64,000 nt of DNA from Planctomycetota bacterium (lineage in GTDB: Bacteria > Planctomycetota > UBA1135 > GCA-002686595), in NCBI GenBank assembly GCA_020638835.1, contig JACKHV010000001.1:124001-188000 (forward strand), in the 5' to 3' direction. Below the pieces are notes generated by a model that worked only from the letters and a program-made list of their open reading frames with translations, had not been told where the DNA came from and searched no databases. The translations under genes were made by a program, and so were the position numbers. Shown here piece after piece: positions 34,782-43,971 of this stretch (within the stretch, counting starts at the first letter, position 1; each line of letters opens with the position of its first letter).

Positions 34782-37700
34782 ATGTTGAACCGCATCCTCT
34801 TCGCGTCGCTGCAGAACCGTCTGCTGGTGATGCTCGCGGCTCTGGCGGTCTGCGCCCTCGGCCTGTGGAAGGCCGTGCGCATGCCGATCGACGTGCTGCC
34901 CGACCTGAACCGCCCGGTCGTGACGATCATGACCGAGGCGCACGGCATGGTGCCCGAGGACGTCGAGCGCCTCGTCACTTGGCCGATCGAACAGGTGATG
35001 AACGGTGCGACCGGCGTCTTCCGCGTGCGCTCGTCGAGCGGCATGGGTCTGTCGGTCGTGTACGTCGAGTTCGAGTGGGACACCGACATCTACCGCGACC
35101 GGCAGATCGTCGCGGAGAAGCTGCAGCTCGCCGCGGCGAACCTACCGCCCGAAGTCGTTCCGGTGATGGCACCGATCAGCAGCATCATGGGCCAGGTCCA
35201 GAACGTCGGCTTCACCAGCCGCACGGGCGAGACCGACGCGCTCGAGCTGCGGCGCCTGATCGACCGCGACGTGAAGCCGCGCATCCTCTCGCTGTCCGGC
35301 GTCGCGCAAGTCGTGACGATCGGTGGACAGCCGACGGAGCTGCAGGTCGTCGTCGACGCGGATCGGCTGCGCGCACACGACGTGACGCTCGACGAAGTCG
35401 CGGACGCCGCGCGCGGCGCGAACGTCAACGTCTCCGGCGGAACCTTGCGGCTCGGCGCCAAGGGCCCGTCGGTCGGCGTCTCGGGCATGCTCGAGGATCC
35501 GGAGCAGCTCGCGAAGGCCGTCGTGCGCGCCGACCCGCACCGACCGATCCTGATCTCGGACGTCGCCGACGTGGTCTTCGGACCGGCGGCCGTGCGCGTC
35601 GGCGACGCCGGCATCGACGGCAAGGCCGGCGTGATCCTGGTCGTGATGAAGCAACCCGGCGCGGACACGCTCGCGCTGACGAAGCGCGTCAACGCGGAAC
35701 TGGCCTCGATCGCGACCGAACTCCCGGGCGACATCGAGGTCGACGCGGGGCTCTTCCAGCAGGCCGCCTTCATCGAGCGCGCGATCGACAACGTGCTCGA
35801 GGCGGTGCGCGACGGCGGCATCCTCGTCGTCATCGTGCTGTTCATCTTCCTGTTGAACCTCCGCACGACGCTGATCACGCTGACGGCGATCCCCTTGTCG
35901 GTCGCGGTCACGGCGCTCGTCTTCGACGCCGTCGGGCTGTCGATCAACACGATGACGCTCGGCGGACTCGCGGTCGCGATCGGCACGCTCGTCGACGACG
36001 CGATCGTGGACGTCGAGAACGTCTACCGCCGCTTGCACGAGAACGCGCGATCACCAGAGCCGCAGAACCCGCTGCTCGTCGTGTTCCGCGCCTCGCGCGA
36101 GATCCGCAAGCCGGTGCTCTACGGCACGCTGCTCGTGACGGTCGTGTACATCCCGCTGTTCTTCCTGTCGGGCATAGAAGGGCGGCTCTTCGCGCCGATC
36201 GGACTCGCGTACATCGTCAGCGTGTTCGCTTCGCTCTTCGTCGCGCTGACCGTGACGCCGGTGATGTGCTACTACCTGCTCGGCAAGCGGCGCTCGGAGG
36301 AGAAGGAGTACGGCGGGCTGGTCGTGCACGCGTTGCGTGGCGTGGCGCAGCGCGCCGTGAGCTTCTCGATCCGCAACGCGGAAGGCGTCCTGGGCGTGTC
36401 CATCGGCATCGCGCTGGTCGTCGGCCTCTGGATCTCGACCATCGGCAGCACTTTCCTGCCGCCCTTCAACGAAGGCACGGCGCAGGTCAACCTGATGCTG
36501 CCGCCGGACACCGGACTCGAGACCTCGGACGCCTACGGCAAGCGGCTCGAGCAGGTCATCATGGACGTCGATGGCGTCGCGAGCGTCGGACGCCGCACGG
36601 GCCGCGCGTCGGGTGACGAACACGCGATGCCGGTCAGCGTGAACGAGGCCATCGTCAACTTCGACCCGGAATCGACGCGCTCCCGCGAGGACATCCTCGA
36701 GGAGATTCGACACGACCTGGGCGACGAGTTCCCCGGCATCGCGAACGCGACGGAACAGCCGCTCGCGCACCTCTTGAGCCACTTGCTCTCGGGCGTCACG
36801 GCGCAAGTCGCGATCAAGGTCTCGGGTCCGGACCTCGACGTGCTGCGCGAGGCGGCGCAGGAGATCGAAGCCGCCGTCGCGCAGATCGAGGGCGTGCGCG
36901 ACCTCTACGTCGAACCGCAGGTGCTGATCGACCAGGTCCTGGTCGGTCCGCGGCGTGGGGCCTTGGCGCGTCACGGCTTGGACGTGATGGACCTCGCCGA
37001 GACGGTCGAGCTCGCGATGGGGGCCGAGGAAGTCTCGCGCTTCCAGGTCGGCCGCATGACCTATCCGATCAAGGTCAGCCTGCGCGAGGAGGATCGCCGC
37101 AACGTGCAGCAGCTCGGCGGGCTGTACTTGCGCGGCGCGGACGACTCGCTGACGCGCGTCGACGACGTGGCCGGCGTCGGCCTCACGAAGACGCCGAACA
37201 ACATCCAGCGCGAGAACGCGGAGCGCCGCGTCGTCGTGCAGCACAACGTCGCCGGTCGCGCACTGTCCGAAGTCGTCGCCGACGTCGAGGAGGCGCTCGG
37301 CCCGATCCGCGAAAAGCTCGCGTCCACGCCGGGCTACGCGATCCGCGTCAGCGGGCAGTTCGAAGCGCAGCAGGCCGCGACGCGCGCGATCGCGCTGCTC
37401 AGCGTCGTCTCGCTGATCCTGATGGTCGTCATCCTGTTCTCGCACTTCCGCTCGCTGCGGATCGCGGCACTCGTGCTCTGCACGCGACCGCTGGCGCTGG
37501 TCGGGGGCGCGGTCTTGCTGGCCATGACGCGCCAGGAACTCTCCGTCGCCGCACTCGTCGGCTTCATCGCCCTGCTCGGCATCGCGGCGCGCAACGCGAT
37601 CCTGCTCGTCGACCACGTCCTGCACCTGATGCGCGACGAAGGCGTGCCGTTCGGCGAGGAGCTGATCGTCCGTGCGGGCAAGGAGCGCATCGTTCCCGTG

Positions 37701-37949
37701 CTGATGACGGCGTTGACCAGCGGCATCGGACTCCTGCCGCTGGCGCTCGCCGCGGACCAGCCGGGGCGCGAGCTGCTCTACCCGGTGGCGACCGTGATCC
37801 TGGGCGGTCTGTTCACGAACACGCTGCTCGACTTCCTCGTCGTGCCGGGGCTGCTACACCGTCTCGCCGGGAAGGAGGCGCGGCGACTGGCGGAGGAACC
37901 GCGCGACGCGCATGACGAGGAGCTGCTGGAGCGGCGGTTGTGCCCGTAG
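34782..37949 (+). CDS. Heavy-metal RND efflux pump (CzcA/CusA type)
   Basis: 1055 residues with 12 predicted spans and two large periplasmic loops. The start (LFASLQNRLLVMLAALAVCA) and PIDVLPDLNRPVVTIMTEA are typical of the HME-RND family. The fourth span near residues 396-415 (AVAIGTLVDDAIVDVENVYR) holds the acidic residues of the proton relay. It exports a metal cation or a similar substrate from the periplasm. Which metal cannot be read from sequence with confidence. The stop codon is inside palindrome copy d. Confidence 0.93.
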   Translation: MLNRILFASLQNRLLVMLAALAVCALGLWKAVRMPIDVLPDLNRPVVTIMTEAHGMVPEDVERLVTWPIEQVMNGATGVFRVRSSSGMGLSVVYVEFEWDTDIYRDRQIVAEKLQLAAANLPPEVVPVMAPISSIMGQVQNVGFTSRTGETDALELRRLIDRDVKPRILSLSGVAQVVTIGGQPTELQVVVDADRLRAHDVTLDEVADAARGANVNVSGGTLRLGAKGPSVGVSGMLEDPEQLAKAVVRADPHRPILISDVADVVFGPAAVRVGDAGIDGKAGVILVVMKQPGADTLALTKRVNAELASIATELPGDIEVDAGLFQQAAFIERAIDNVLEAVRDGGILVVIVLFIFLLNLRTTLITLTAIPLSVAVTALVFDAVGLSINTMTLGGLAVAIGTLVDDAIVDVENVYRRLHENARSPEPQNPLLVVFRASREIRKPVLYGTLLVTVVYIPLFFLSGIEGRLFAPIGLAYIVSVFASLFVALTVTPVMCYYLLGKRRSEEKEYGGLVVHALRGVAQRAVSFSIRNAEGVLGVSIGIALVVGLWISTIGSTFLPPFNEGTAQVNLMLPPDTGLETSDAYGKRLEQVIMDVDGVASVGRRTGRASGDEHAMPVSVNEAIVNFDPESTRSREDILEEIRHDLGDEFPGIANATEQPLAHLLSHLLSGVTAQVAIKVSGPDLDVLREAAQEIEAAVAQIEGVRDLYVEPQVLIDQVLVGPRRGALARHGLDVMDLAETVELAMGAEEVSRFQVGRMTYPIKVSLREEDRRNVQQLGGLYLRGADDSLTRVDDVAGVGLTKTPNNIQRENAERRVVVQHNVAGRALSEVVADVEEALGPIREKLASTPGYAIRVSGQFEAQQAATRAIALLSVVSLILMVVILFSHFRSLRIAALVLCTRPLALVGGAVLLAMTRQELSVAALVGFIALLGIAARNAILLVDHVLHLMRDEGVPFGEELIVRAGKERIVPVLMTALTSGIGLLPLALAADQPGRELLYPVATVILGGLFTNTLLDFLVVPGLLHRLAGKEARRLAEEPRDAHDEELLERRLCP

Positions 37950-38051
37950 GCCGACCGTACTGTGCCGCACAACTTGTTGTTCCCCCCTCTGGGACGCTGC
38001 GTCCCAGAGGGGGGAACAACAAGTTGTGCGGCACAGTACAGTCGGCCTACG
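37945..38051. repeat. Long quasi-palindrome, copy d
   Basis: 107 bp centred at 37998 (core GGGACGC-T-GCGTCCC), with arms matching apart from position 37956/38040. The outer arms CGTAGGCCGA / TCGGCCTACG mirror local flanking DNA and include the TAG stop of the RND gene. Inner stem CTGTGCCGCACAACTTGTTG is as in copies b and c. Confidence 0.9.
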
Positions 38052-38081
38052 CCCTCGCCGTATCGTCCCACGTCTCCCCAC

Positions 38082-39371
38082 ATGCCCCTCCGCATCGCCC
38101 TCACCACGCTCGGCAGCCTCGGCGACCTGCATCCCTTCCTGGAAGTCGGTCGCGAACTACGTCGACGCGGTCACCGCGTCACGCTCGCGACAAGCCCGAC
38201 CTACGAGCCGCGTGTCATCGGCGCCGGGCTCGAGTTCGTCGCGATCCCACCGGACTACCAGCCCGGTGACCCGCAGGTGCTCGACGCCGTTCTCGACCGC
38301 TGGCGCGGCGCGGAACGCTTGCACAAGGAGTTCGTCTTCCCGCACCTGCGCGCGGCACTCGACGCCTTCGAGCCGCTCGCCCGCGAGAGCGACGTCGTCG
38401 TGCGCAGCGTGCTCACCTACTTCGCGTCGATCGCGGCGGAGTGCGCGGGCGTCCCGTGGATGTCGATGCAGCTCTCGCCGCTGTGCCTCTGGTCGGCGCA
38501 CGAGCCGCCGCTGCTCGCGCCGATCCCGTGGCTCGCCGGACTGCCGCTCGGACCGAAGCTGCACGGCCTCTTGCTGCGCGGCATGCTGAAGATCTCTGAG
38601 CCCTGGGCGAGACCCGTGCGCCGCTTGCGCGCCGAGCGCGGCCTGCCGTACCACGGCAACCCCTTCTCTCAGGGACAGTTCGCCGGCGTCGCGACGATCG
38701 CGGCCTTCAGCCCCGAGTTCTACCCTCCGCAACCCGACTGGCCCGCGCGCGTCGTGCAGACCGGCTTCGTCTTCCACGACGAGAGCGGTCCGCTCGAACC
38801 GGGGCTGGAGGCCTTCTTGCAGGCGGGAGAGCCGCCCGCGGTCTTCACGCTCGGCAGCACCGCGGTGCACGATCCGGGGCCGGCGCTCGCGCGAATGACC
38901 GAGGCGGCGCGCGCCACCGGACGCCGCTGCGTCGTGCTCGTCGGCGAAGCGCGGCTCCCCGAGTTCGAAGCGCTCGCCACCGAGCTGGTCTGGATCGGCG
39001 GCTACGCGCCCTACGCCGCGCTCTTCTCGCGCGCGGCACTCGTAGTCCACCAGGGCGGCGTCGGAACGACCGCACAGGTCATGCGCGCGGGTTGCACGCA
39101 CGTCGTGACGCCGCACTGCAACGACCAGTTCGACAACGCCGACCGCGTCGAGCGCCTGGGGATCGGTCGCGTCCTCCTCGCGCGCAAGGCCACCGCGGAC
39201 CGGCTCTGCAAGCTGGTCGCGTCGCTCTCGGCGGACGAGGGGGCCGCCAAGCGCGCGAAGCACATCGGCGAGCGCATCCGTGCCGAGCGCGGAACGGAAG
39301 CCGCGGCGGACGCGATCGAGCGCGCCGCGCGCGTGTCGGAGGGCTCCGACTCCCGTACCCTGCAGGCATGA
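38082..39371 (+). CDS. UGT/MGT-type GT-B glycosyltransferase
   Basis: 429 residues. The N-terminal acceptor domain begins MPLRIALTTLGSLGDLHPFL, as in sterol/macrolide glycosyltransferases of family GT1. The C-terminal donor domain has PPAVFTLGSTAVHDPG and the nucleotide-sugar motif (LVVHQGGVGTTAQVMRAGC, then TPHCNDQFDNADRVERLG). It transfers a sugar from an NDP-sugar to a lipid or other hydrophobic acceptor. Its stop overlaps the next start by 4 bp. Confidence 0.9.
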   Translation: MPLRIALTTLGSLGDLHPFLEVGRELRRRGHRVTLATSPTYEPRVIGAGLEFVAIPPDYQPGDPQVLDAVLDRWRGAERLHKEFVFPHLRAALDAFEPLARESDVVVRSVLTYFASIAAECAGVPWMSMQLSPLCLWSAHEPPLLAPIPWLAGLPLGPKLHGLLLRGMLKISEPWARPVRRLRAERGLPYHGNPFSQGQFAGVATIAAFSPEFYPPQPDWPARVVQTGFVFHDESGPLEPGLEAFLQAGEPPAVFTLGSTAVHDPGPALARMTEAARATGRRCVVLVGEARLPEFEALATELVWIGGYAPYAALFSRAALVVHQGGVGTTAQVMRAGCTHVVTPHCNDQFDNADRVERLGIGRVLLARKATADRLCKLVASLSADEGAAKRAKHIGERIRAERGTEAAADAIERAARVSEGSDSRTLQA

Positions 39372-40204
39372 ACCAGCCGCGAACGCGCGCCGCGTGGCGC
39401 AGCCGACTGAACGAGGTCATCTTCGGCGCGGACACCTTCGCCGGGAAGGCCTTCGACCTGGTCCTGATCGTGGCGATCGTCTCGAGCCTCGCGGTCGTGA
39501 TGCTCGACAGCGTCAAGTCGATCAACCGAGAGTACGGCACGCTTCTGCGCGCGGCGGAGTGGACGTTCACTCTGCTGTTCACCGTCGAGTACGTGCTGCG
39601 CCTCTCGTGCGTCGACCGCCCCGGACGTTACGCGCGCAGCTTCTTCGGCGTCGTCGACCTGCTCGCCATCCTGCCGACCTACGCCAGCTTGTTCGTGCCG
39701 GGCGCGCAGGCGTTGCTCGTGATCCGAACGCTGCGCATCCTGCGCGTGTTCCGCGTCCTGGAGCTCAGCAGCTACGTCACCGAGTCCGAACAGCTCGCGC
39801 GCGCCTTGACCGCGTCGAAGCGCAAGATCCAGGTCTTCGTCTTCACGGTGCTGATCCTCGTCGTGATCTTCGGATCGCTGATGTACCTCGTCGAAGGCGC
39901 GGAGGGCGGCTTCACCAGCATCCCGCGGGGCGTCTACTGGGCGATCGTCACGATGACGACGGTGGGCTACGGCGACATCGCTCCACAGTCGAGCCTCGGA
40001 CAGGCGATCGCCGCCTGCATCATGGTGCTCGGCTACGGGATCATCGCGGTGCCGACGGGGATCGTCTCGGCGGAGCTGACCCTCGGGGACCGTCGCCGCG
40101 GCGAGGGTCGCAAGTCGTCGATGGGGCGCGCGTGCCCGGCGTGCGGGGCGGACGGACACGCCCCCGACGCGGCCTACTGCCGGCTCTGCGGCGCCGAACT
40201 CTGA
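39368..40204 (+). CDS. Voltage-gated-type potassium channel with C-terminal zinc ribbon
   Basis: 278 residues. Six-span layout: S1 (FDLVLIVAIVSSLAVVML), S2-S3, an arginine-rich S4 (LLVIRTLRILRVFRVLE), S5, pore loop with selectivity filter TMTTVGYGDI, and S6 (IMVLGYGIIAVPTGIVSAEL). Uncommon for the family, the short cytoplasmic tail ends in a two-Cys-pair zinc ribbon (ACPACGADG ... YCRLCGAEL). It overlaps the glycosyltransferase gene by 4 bp. Confidence 0.92.
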   Translation: MNQPRTRAAWRSRLNEVIFGADTFAGKAFDLVLIVAIVSSLAVVMLDSVKSINREYGTLLRAAEWTFTLLFTVEYVLRLSCVDRPGRYARSFFGVVDLLAILPTYASLFVPGAQALLVIRTLRILRVFRVLELSSYVTESEQLARALTASKRKIQVFVFTVLILVVIFGSLMYLVEGAEGGFTSIPRGVYWAIVTMTTVGYGDIAPQSSLGQAIAACIMVLGYGIIAVPTGIVSAELTLGDRRRGEGRKSSMGRACPACGADGHAPDAAYCRLCGAEL

Positions 40205-40402
40205 GCGCGCCGCGCGGACCGAGTCGAACGAATCGCCCGTAATCACGAGGAAAACGCCTAGCGAACCGAACTCGGGCTCCGCGACTTTCCTTCAAGACCG
40301 TTCGTTCCCCTGACCGAAGAGCGGGCAGACGTCGACCCCGGGTCGGCGGGGGTGCCGTCCCGGTGTACGGCGACGGCGACAAGAAAAGGTCAGGCGAGAG
40401 GC

Positions 40403-40837
40403 ATGGCGAGGGACGATTCGAGCGGCGCTGCGGGGAGGGGATCGCGCTCTCCACTCAGGGCCGCGAAAGGCGCGAAGCGCGGATTGACGCTGCTCGAGAT
40501 GAGCATCGCCATGGCGATCCTGGCCGTCGTGTTGGCCGGCGTCGCGATGGGCATGGGCGCGAGCCTGAAGGCCGTGAACTCGGCGCGCCGGGTGACGGGT
40601 GGTTCGCAGTACCTCGCGAGCGTCATGCAGAACCTCGCGGCGCAGCCCTACGCGAACCTGCTCGCGATGAACGGCAACCAGTTGTTCGACCAGGCCACGC
40701 TGGCCGACTCGAACTTCACGGTCGACATCGTCGCCTTCGAGACGGAGATCGACCTGCTGCAGCTCGAGGCGACGCTCAACGATCGCCGCACGGGACGCGA
40801 GCTCGGCACGATCACGACGCTGAGGACGAAGCGATGA
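40403..40837 (+). CDS. Type IV pilin-like/pseudopilin protein
   Basis: 144 residues from the ATG at 40403. A basic leader ending in KRG is followed by LTLLEMSIAMAILAVVLAGV, i.e. the class III signal with the conserved Glu at position 5 of the mature protein. It should be processed by prepilin peptidase and assembled into a pilus or type II secretion pseudopilus. It overlaps the next pilin-like gene by 4 bp. 40205-40402 upstream holds no gene. Confidence 0.85.
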   Translation: MARDDSSGAAGRGSRSPLRAAKGAKRGLTLLEMSIAMAILAVVLAGVAMGMGASLKAVNSARRVTGGSQYLASVMQNLAAQPYANLLAMNGNQLFDQATLADSNFTVDIVAFETEIDLLQLEATLNDRRTGRELGTITTLRTKR

Positions 40838-41445
40838 TGCGACACCAACGCAACCGTTCGCGCGCGGGCGTCACGCTGATCGAGATGATGATCGCCGTGT
40901 CGATCCTGGCGCTCGTCGTCACCGCGACGATGGAGACGATCGGAATGGGGACGGCGTCGTCGCGCTCCGTGACGACCGGCGTCGTCGAGAACGCGGACCT
41001 GCGCGACACGGGGAAGCGGATCAACAACGAACTGCGCGCCGCGGGCGGCGGGCGCTTCGACGTCGTCGACCTGGCGGACGGCAACAGCGAGCTGACCTTC
41101 CAAGTGCCCGTGACCGCCGCCGGTGTCGCCGGCTGGGGCGTCTACGACCGGCACTTGGGTGGCGACGAGGCGGCGTGGAACCGCGCCGACTGGTCGATCC
41201 GCTACACGGTCGTCGCGGGTGACGACGGAGATCGACTGCTCGTGCGGCAGGTGCTCGACGACATGGACGTCGTGCAGCGGCAGACGACGCTCGCGAGCGA
41301 CCTGCGCCGCACGGGACCGGATCCGACGGGGTTCCGGGTGACGGATCAAGGCGATGTCTGGGAGGTCGTGATCACGACCGCGTCGGCCAGCGCCATCGGG
41401 GGGGAAGCGGGAGGCATGAAGCTGCATGTACACACTCAGAACTAG
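40834..41445 (+). CDS. Type IV pilin-like protein (PilW/GspJ-like)
   Basis: 203 residues. The N-terminus AGVTLIEMMIAVSILALVVT is a class III prepilin signal with Glu5. The globular part has the beta-rich pattern of minor pilins such as PilW or GspJ (RINNELRAAGGGRFDVV). Part of a four-gene set with the preceding pilin and the PilX-like protein, which overlaps it by 20 bp. Confidence 0.83.
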   Translation: MMRHQRNRSRAGVTLIEMMIAVSILALVVTATMETIGMGTASSRSVTTGVVENADLRDTGKRINNELRAAGGGRFDVVDLADGNSELTFQVPVTAAGVAGWGVYDRHLGGDEAAWNRADWSIRYTVVAGDDGDRLLVRQVLDDMDVVQRQTTLASDLRRTGPDPTGFRVTDQGDVWEVVITTASASAIGGEAGGMKLHVHTQN

Positions 41446-43330
41446 TCGATCGGCCGCTGCGGAGCGTCGCGGGACGGCGTTGATCGGGCTGTTGTTCCTG
41501 GCGCTGAGCCTCTCCGGGCTCGTGCTGCTCAGCACGGCGATGTCGTGGAACGAGTCCGAGGACTCGCGCAGCGGCTTCGAGGAGCTGCGCGCCGAGTACC
41601 TCGCCGAGGCGGGTGTCGAGCGCGGACTCGCGGAGTTGCAGGGCGCGATCGGCAAGACCGCTTCGCACGATCCGTTCTTCGGCGTCAACAACATGCTGGC
41701 CGGCGGCCCGTTCACCGTGCGCTCGGCGGAGCCCGTGACGCGCGGCGGAGCGCAGGTCGGCGCGTACTCGGTGCGCGTCTCGATGGTGGAGTTCGACGAC
41801 AGCAGCATCACGGTCGACATCGAGTCGACCGGCTATTTGCCGGACGCGCCCGAGAACCTGCCGGCGGGACGTCAACTCGACGCCTGGAGCTCGATCTCCA
41901 CGCGCGTGAAGTTCACGCTCGAGCCGAGCAAGGTCTTCGACTACGCCTACTTCATCAACAACTGGGGCTGGCTGTACGGCAGCACGATCCACTGCAACGG
42001 CAACGCGCGCAGCAACGGCCAGTTCGACGTCGCGGGCTACTCGCCGTGGATCCGCGGCCAACCCGTCTACGACGATGTCGACTGGGACGGTGTGAACGCG
42101 ACGCTGTCCGGCTACCAGGACGACAACGGCGACGGTGCGATGGACGGCGAAGACGGCGGCGTCTTCTCCGGATGGGACATCGTCGGAGCGCAGAACGTGC
42201 GCGGCGTCGGCGGCAACGCCGAGAACCAGCACGACTTCGACGAGCAGGTCGACATGCCGAACCTCTCGGACATGCACATCTACGAGTCGCGCGCGCTCAG
42301 CGAAGGCAACACGATCAAGATCGGCGGAACCGTCATGTGCGACGGCGTCGCGGGTGACTCTCCCGGCGAGACCGGGAACCTCTACCTGCACGGCACGGCG
42401 GCGGATCCGATCGTGCTCGACGGCTCGGTCGTCGTGCGCGGCGACTTGATCATCAGCGGCGTCGTGACCGGCCAGGGCGCGATCTACACCTCGGGCAACG
42501 TCTACGTGCCGGAGTCGATCGAGTACCTGAACCCGCCGACGACGACGCGCCCCGCGGACAACCAACAGGCGACGACGGAGGCTTGGCTCGAAGCCAACTG
42601 GGACGCGGACTTCCTGGGTCTCTTCTCCGGCGAGCACGTCGTGGTCGGAGACCACACGCACAGCACCTGGCGCAACAACGTCGGGCGTTGGATGGCTTCG
42701 GCGCTCAACGGCTCGGAGGAAGACGCCGGCGAGGACGGCATCCCGAACACGCACGACGGTCGCGACGGCGTGAGCGGCACGGAGGACGACGACGTGCTCG
42801 AGGACGACGGCACCTTCACGGTGGAGCACTACTCGCAGGACGACGCGGACCTCGGACTCATCCCGCCCGGTTTCAACGTGGGCGATGTCATTCCCGGAAG
42901 CGGCGAGGACATCGACGGCGACGGTCACTACGACGCGCGTACGACGCTGTCCGACATCGACCTGAGCGATCCGCTCGACACCGCGCACTGGGACGGCAAC
43001 ATGCCCGCCGCGGGCATCTCGAACTACAAGGACATCGCGAGCCTCTACGCGAACCAGCTCGACGCTGTCTTCTACACGAACCACTCCTTCTGCTGGACGG
43101 TGCTCGGTAGCTCGACCGCGCGCATCAACGGCGCGCTGATCAGCCGCAACGAGAACATCATCTACGGCACGCCGTCGATCGAGATGAACTACGACGTGCG
43201 GATGCTCGGCGGGAACTCCGGAATCGGTGGCAAGCTGCTCCCGAAGACGGTCTCGCCGCCCGAGATCCTGCGCTGGATGATCCTCGACACGGATCCGAAC
43301 CACGTCGTCGCCGAGGAGCCGGAGGTCTGA
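41426..43330 (+). CDS. Large PilX-like pilus-associated protein
   Basis: 634 residues. The N-terminus (RRGTALIGLLFLALSLSGLVLL) has the PilX layout: a single hydrophobic helix without a classical FTLIE cleavage site, then LRAEYLAEAGVERGLAEL. The long exported region is Asp/Asn/Gly-rich with calcium-binding-like stretches (DDNGDGAMDGEDGG; GEDIDGDGHYD) and beta-helix-like segments (SVVVRGDLIISGVVTGQGAI). Such proteins sit at pilus tips or act in adhesion. It overlaps the preceding pilin gene. Confidence 0.75.
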   Translation: MYTLRTSRSAAAERRGTALIGLLFLALSLSGLVLLSTAMSWNESEDSRSGFEELRAEYLAEAGVERGLAELQGAIGKTASHDPFFGVNNMLAGGPFTVRSAEPVTRGGAQVGAYSVRVSMVEFDDSSITVDIESTGYLPDAPENLPAGRQLDAWSSISTRVKFTLEPSKVFDYAYFINNWGWLYGSTIHCNGNARSNGQFDVAGYSPWIRGQPVYDDVDWDGVNATLSGYQDDNGDGAMDGEDGGVFSGWDIVGAQNVRGVGGNAENQHDFDEQVDMPNLSDMHIYESRALSEGNTIKIGGTVMCDGVAGDSPGETGNLYLHGTAADPIVLDGSVVVRGDLIISGVVTGQGAIYTSGNVYVPESIEYLNPPTTTRPADNQQATTEAWLEANWDADFLGLFSGEHVVVGDHTHSTWRNNVGRWMASALNGSEEDAGEDGIPNTHDGRDGVSGTEDDDVLEDDGTFTVEHYSQDDADLGLIPPGFNVGDVIPGSGEDIDGDGHYDARTTLSDIDLSDPLDTAHWDGNMPAAGISNYKDIASLYANQLDAVFYTNHSFCWTVLGSSTARINGALISRNENIIYGTPSIEMNYDVRMLGGNSGIGGKLLPKTVSPPEILRWMILDTDPNHVVAEEPEV

Positions 43331-43337
43331 TCGCGCC

Positions 43338-43817
43338 ATGCACCGCACGAGAACACTGACCGGTCTCCTGTTCGCCCTCACGTTGCTGCCCGCCGGAGCG
43401 TCGGCGCAGGACAAGTACCATCAGCGGAAGAGCGACGACGTGCTGCTCGAGAGCCTCGACCGCGAATTCCTGCACCCCGGTGAGAATCCGCTGGAGCTGC
43501 AGGGCCTCGATCAAGGTCCGGACGGCTTCCGTTCCGGCACGCCCGCGCTGCAGCGCGCCGACGTGAGCGTCGCGATGGTCGACGCGGAGGAACTCCGGCG
43601 TCGTCGCTTGGAGATGTACGAGGGCGGCGTGCGCTTCGACACGCCGGTGCGCTCCCGCGCCTCGGTCGAAGCCGCGGAGGAGGCTCGCGCGGAATCGCCG
43701 GTCGCCCCCAACGAGCCCGAGCCCGAGGACGACCACGGCTCCGGGAAGTACGCCTTCATCGGGGCGGTCGCGGTCGCCTGTGGCCTGGCGGCCCACTTCT
43801 TCATCCGCCGCCGCTGA
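43338..43817 (+). CDS. Exported protein with C-terminal membrane anchor, pilus cluster
   Basis: 159 residues. Signal peptide (LTGLLFALTLLPAGASAQ), an acidic and Pro-rich middle, and a C-terminal span with basic end (YAFIGAVAVACGLAAHFFIRRR). No motif recognised. It starts 8 bp after the PilX-like gene, so it is probably part of the same transcript and anchored on the outer face of the membrane. Confidence 0.75.
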   Translation: MHRTRTLTGLLFALTLLPAGASAQDKYHQRKSDDVLLESLDREFLHPGENPLELQGLDQGPDGFRSGTPALQRADVSVAMVDAEELRRRRLEMYEGGVRFDTPVRSRASVEAAEEARAESPVAPNEPEPEDDHGSGKYAFIGAVAVACGLAAHFFIRRR

Positions 43818-43892
43818 GCCCCGGAGAGGTCGCACGGGCCCGAGACGGGGGGATTCCCCGGAGGGCTGCCCCAAACCCGAACACTGGGATAA

Positions 43893-43932
43893 CCTGAGAG
43901 CGGACGGCCGACTTTCCCGGCCGTCCCTCAGG
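43893..43932 (+). promoter_or_regulatory. Stable hairpin in the leader of the Gly-Asn repeat gene
   Basis: CCTGAG and GGACGGCCG pair with CGGCCGTCC and CTCAGG around a 7-nt loop (ACTTTCC), with a 3-nt bulge. It could end transcription of the pilus-type genes or act as a 5' leader structure for the gene at 43972. No riboswitch class recognised. Confidence 0.55.
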
Positions 43933-43971
43933 CCGGGCTCGCTCCCGGCACGGAATCACCGGGGGGTTTCC

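Noticed and set aside
40205..40402. Cyclic-di-GMP or other riboswitch before the pilin-like genes
   Set aside because: GC-rich inverted segments are present but none of the conserved riboswitch core sequences could be found.
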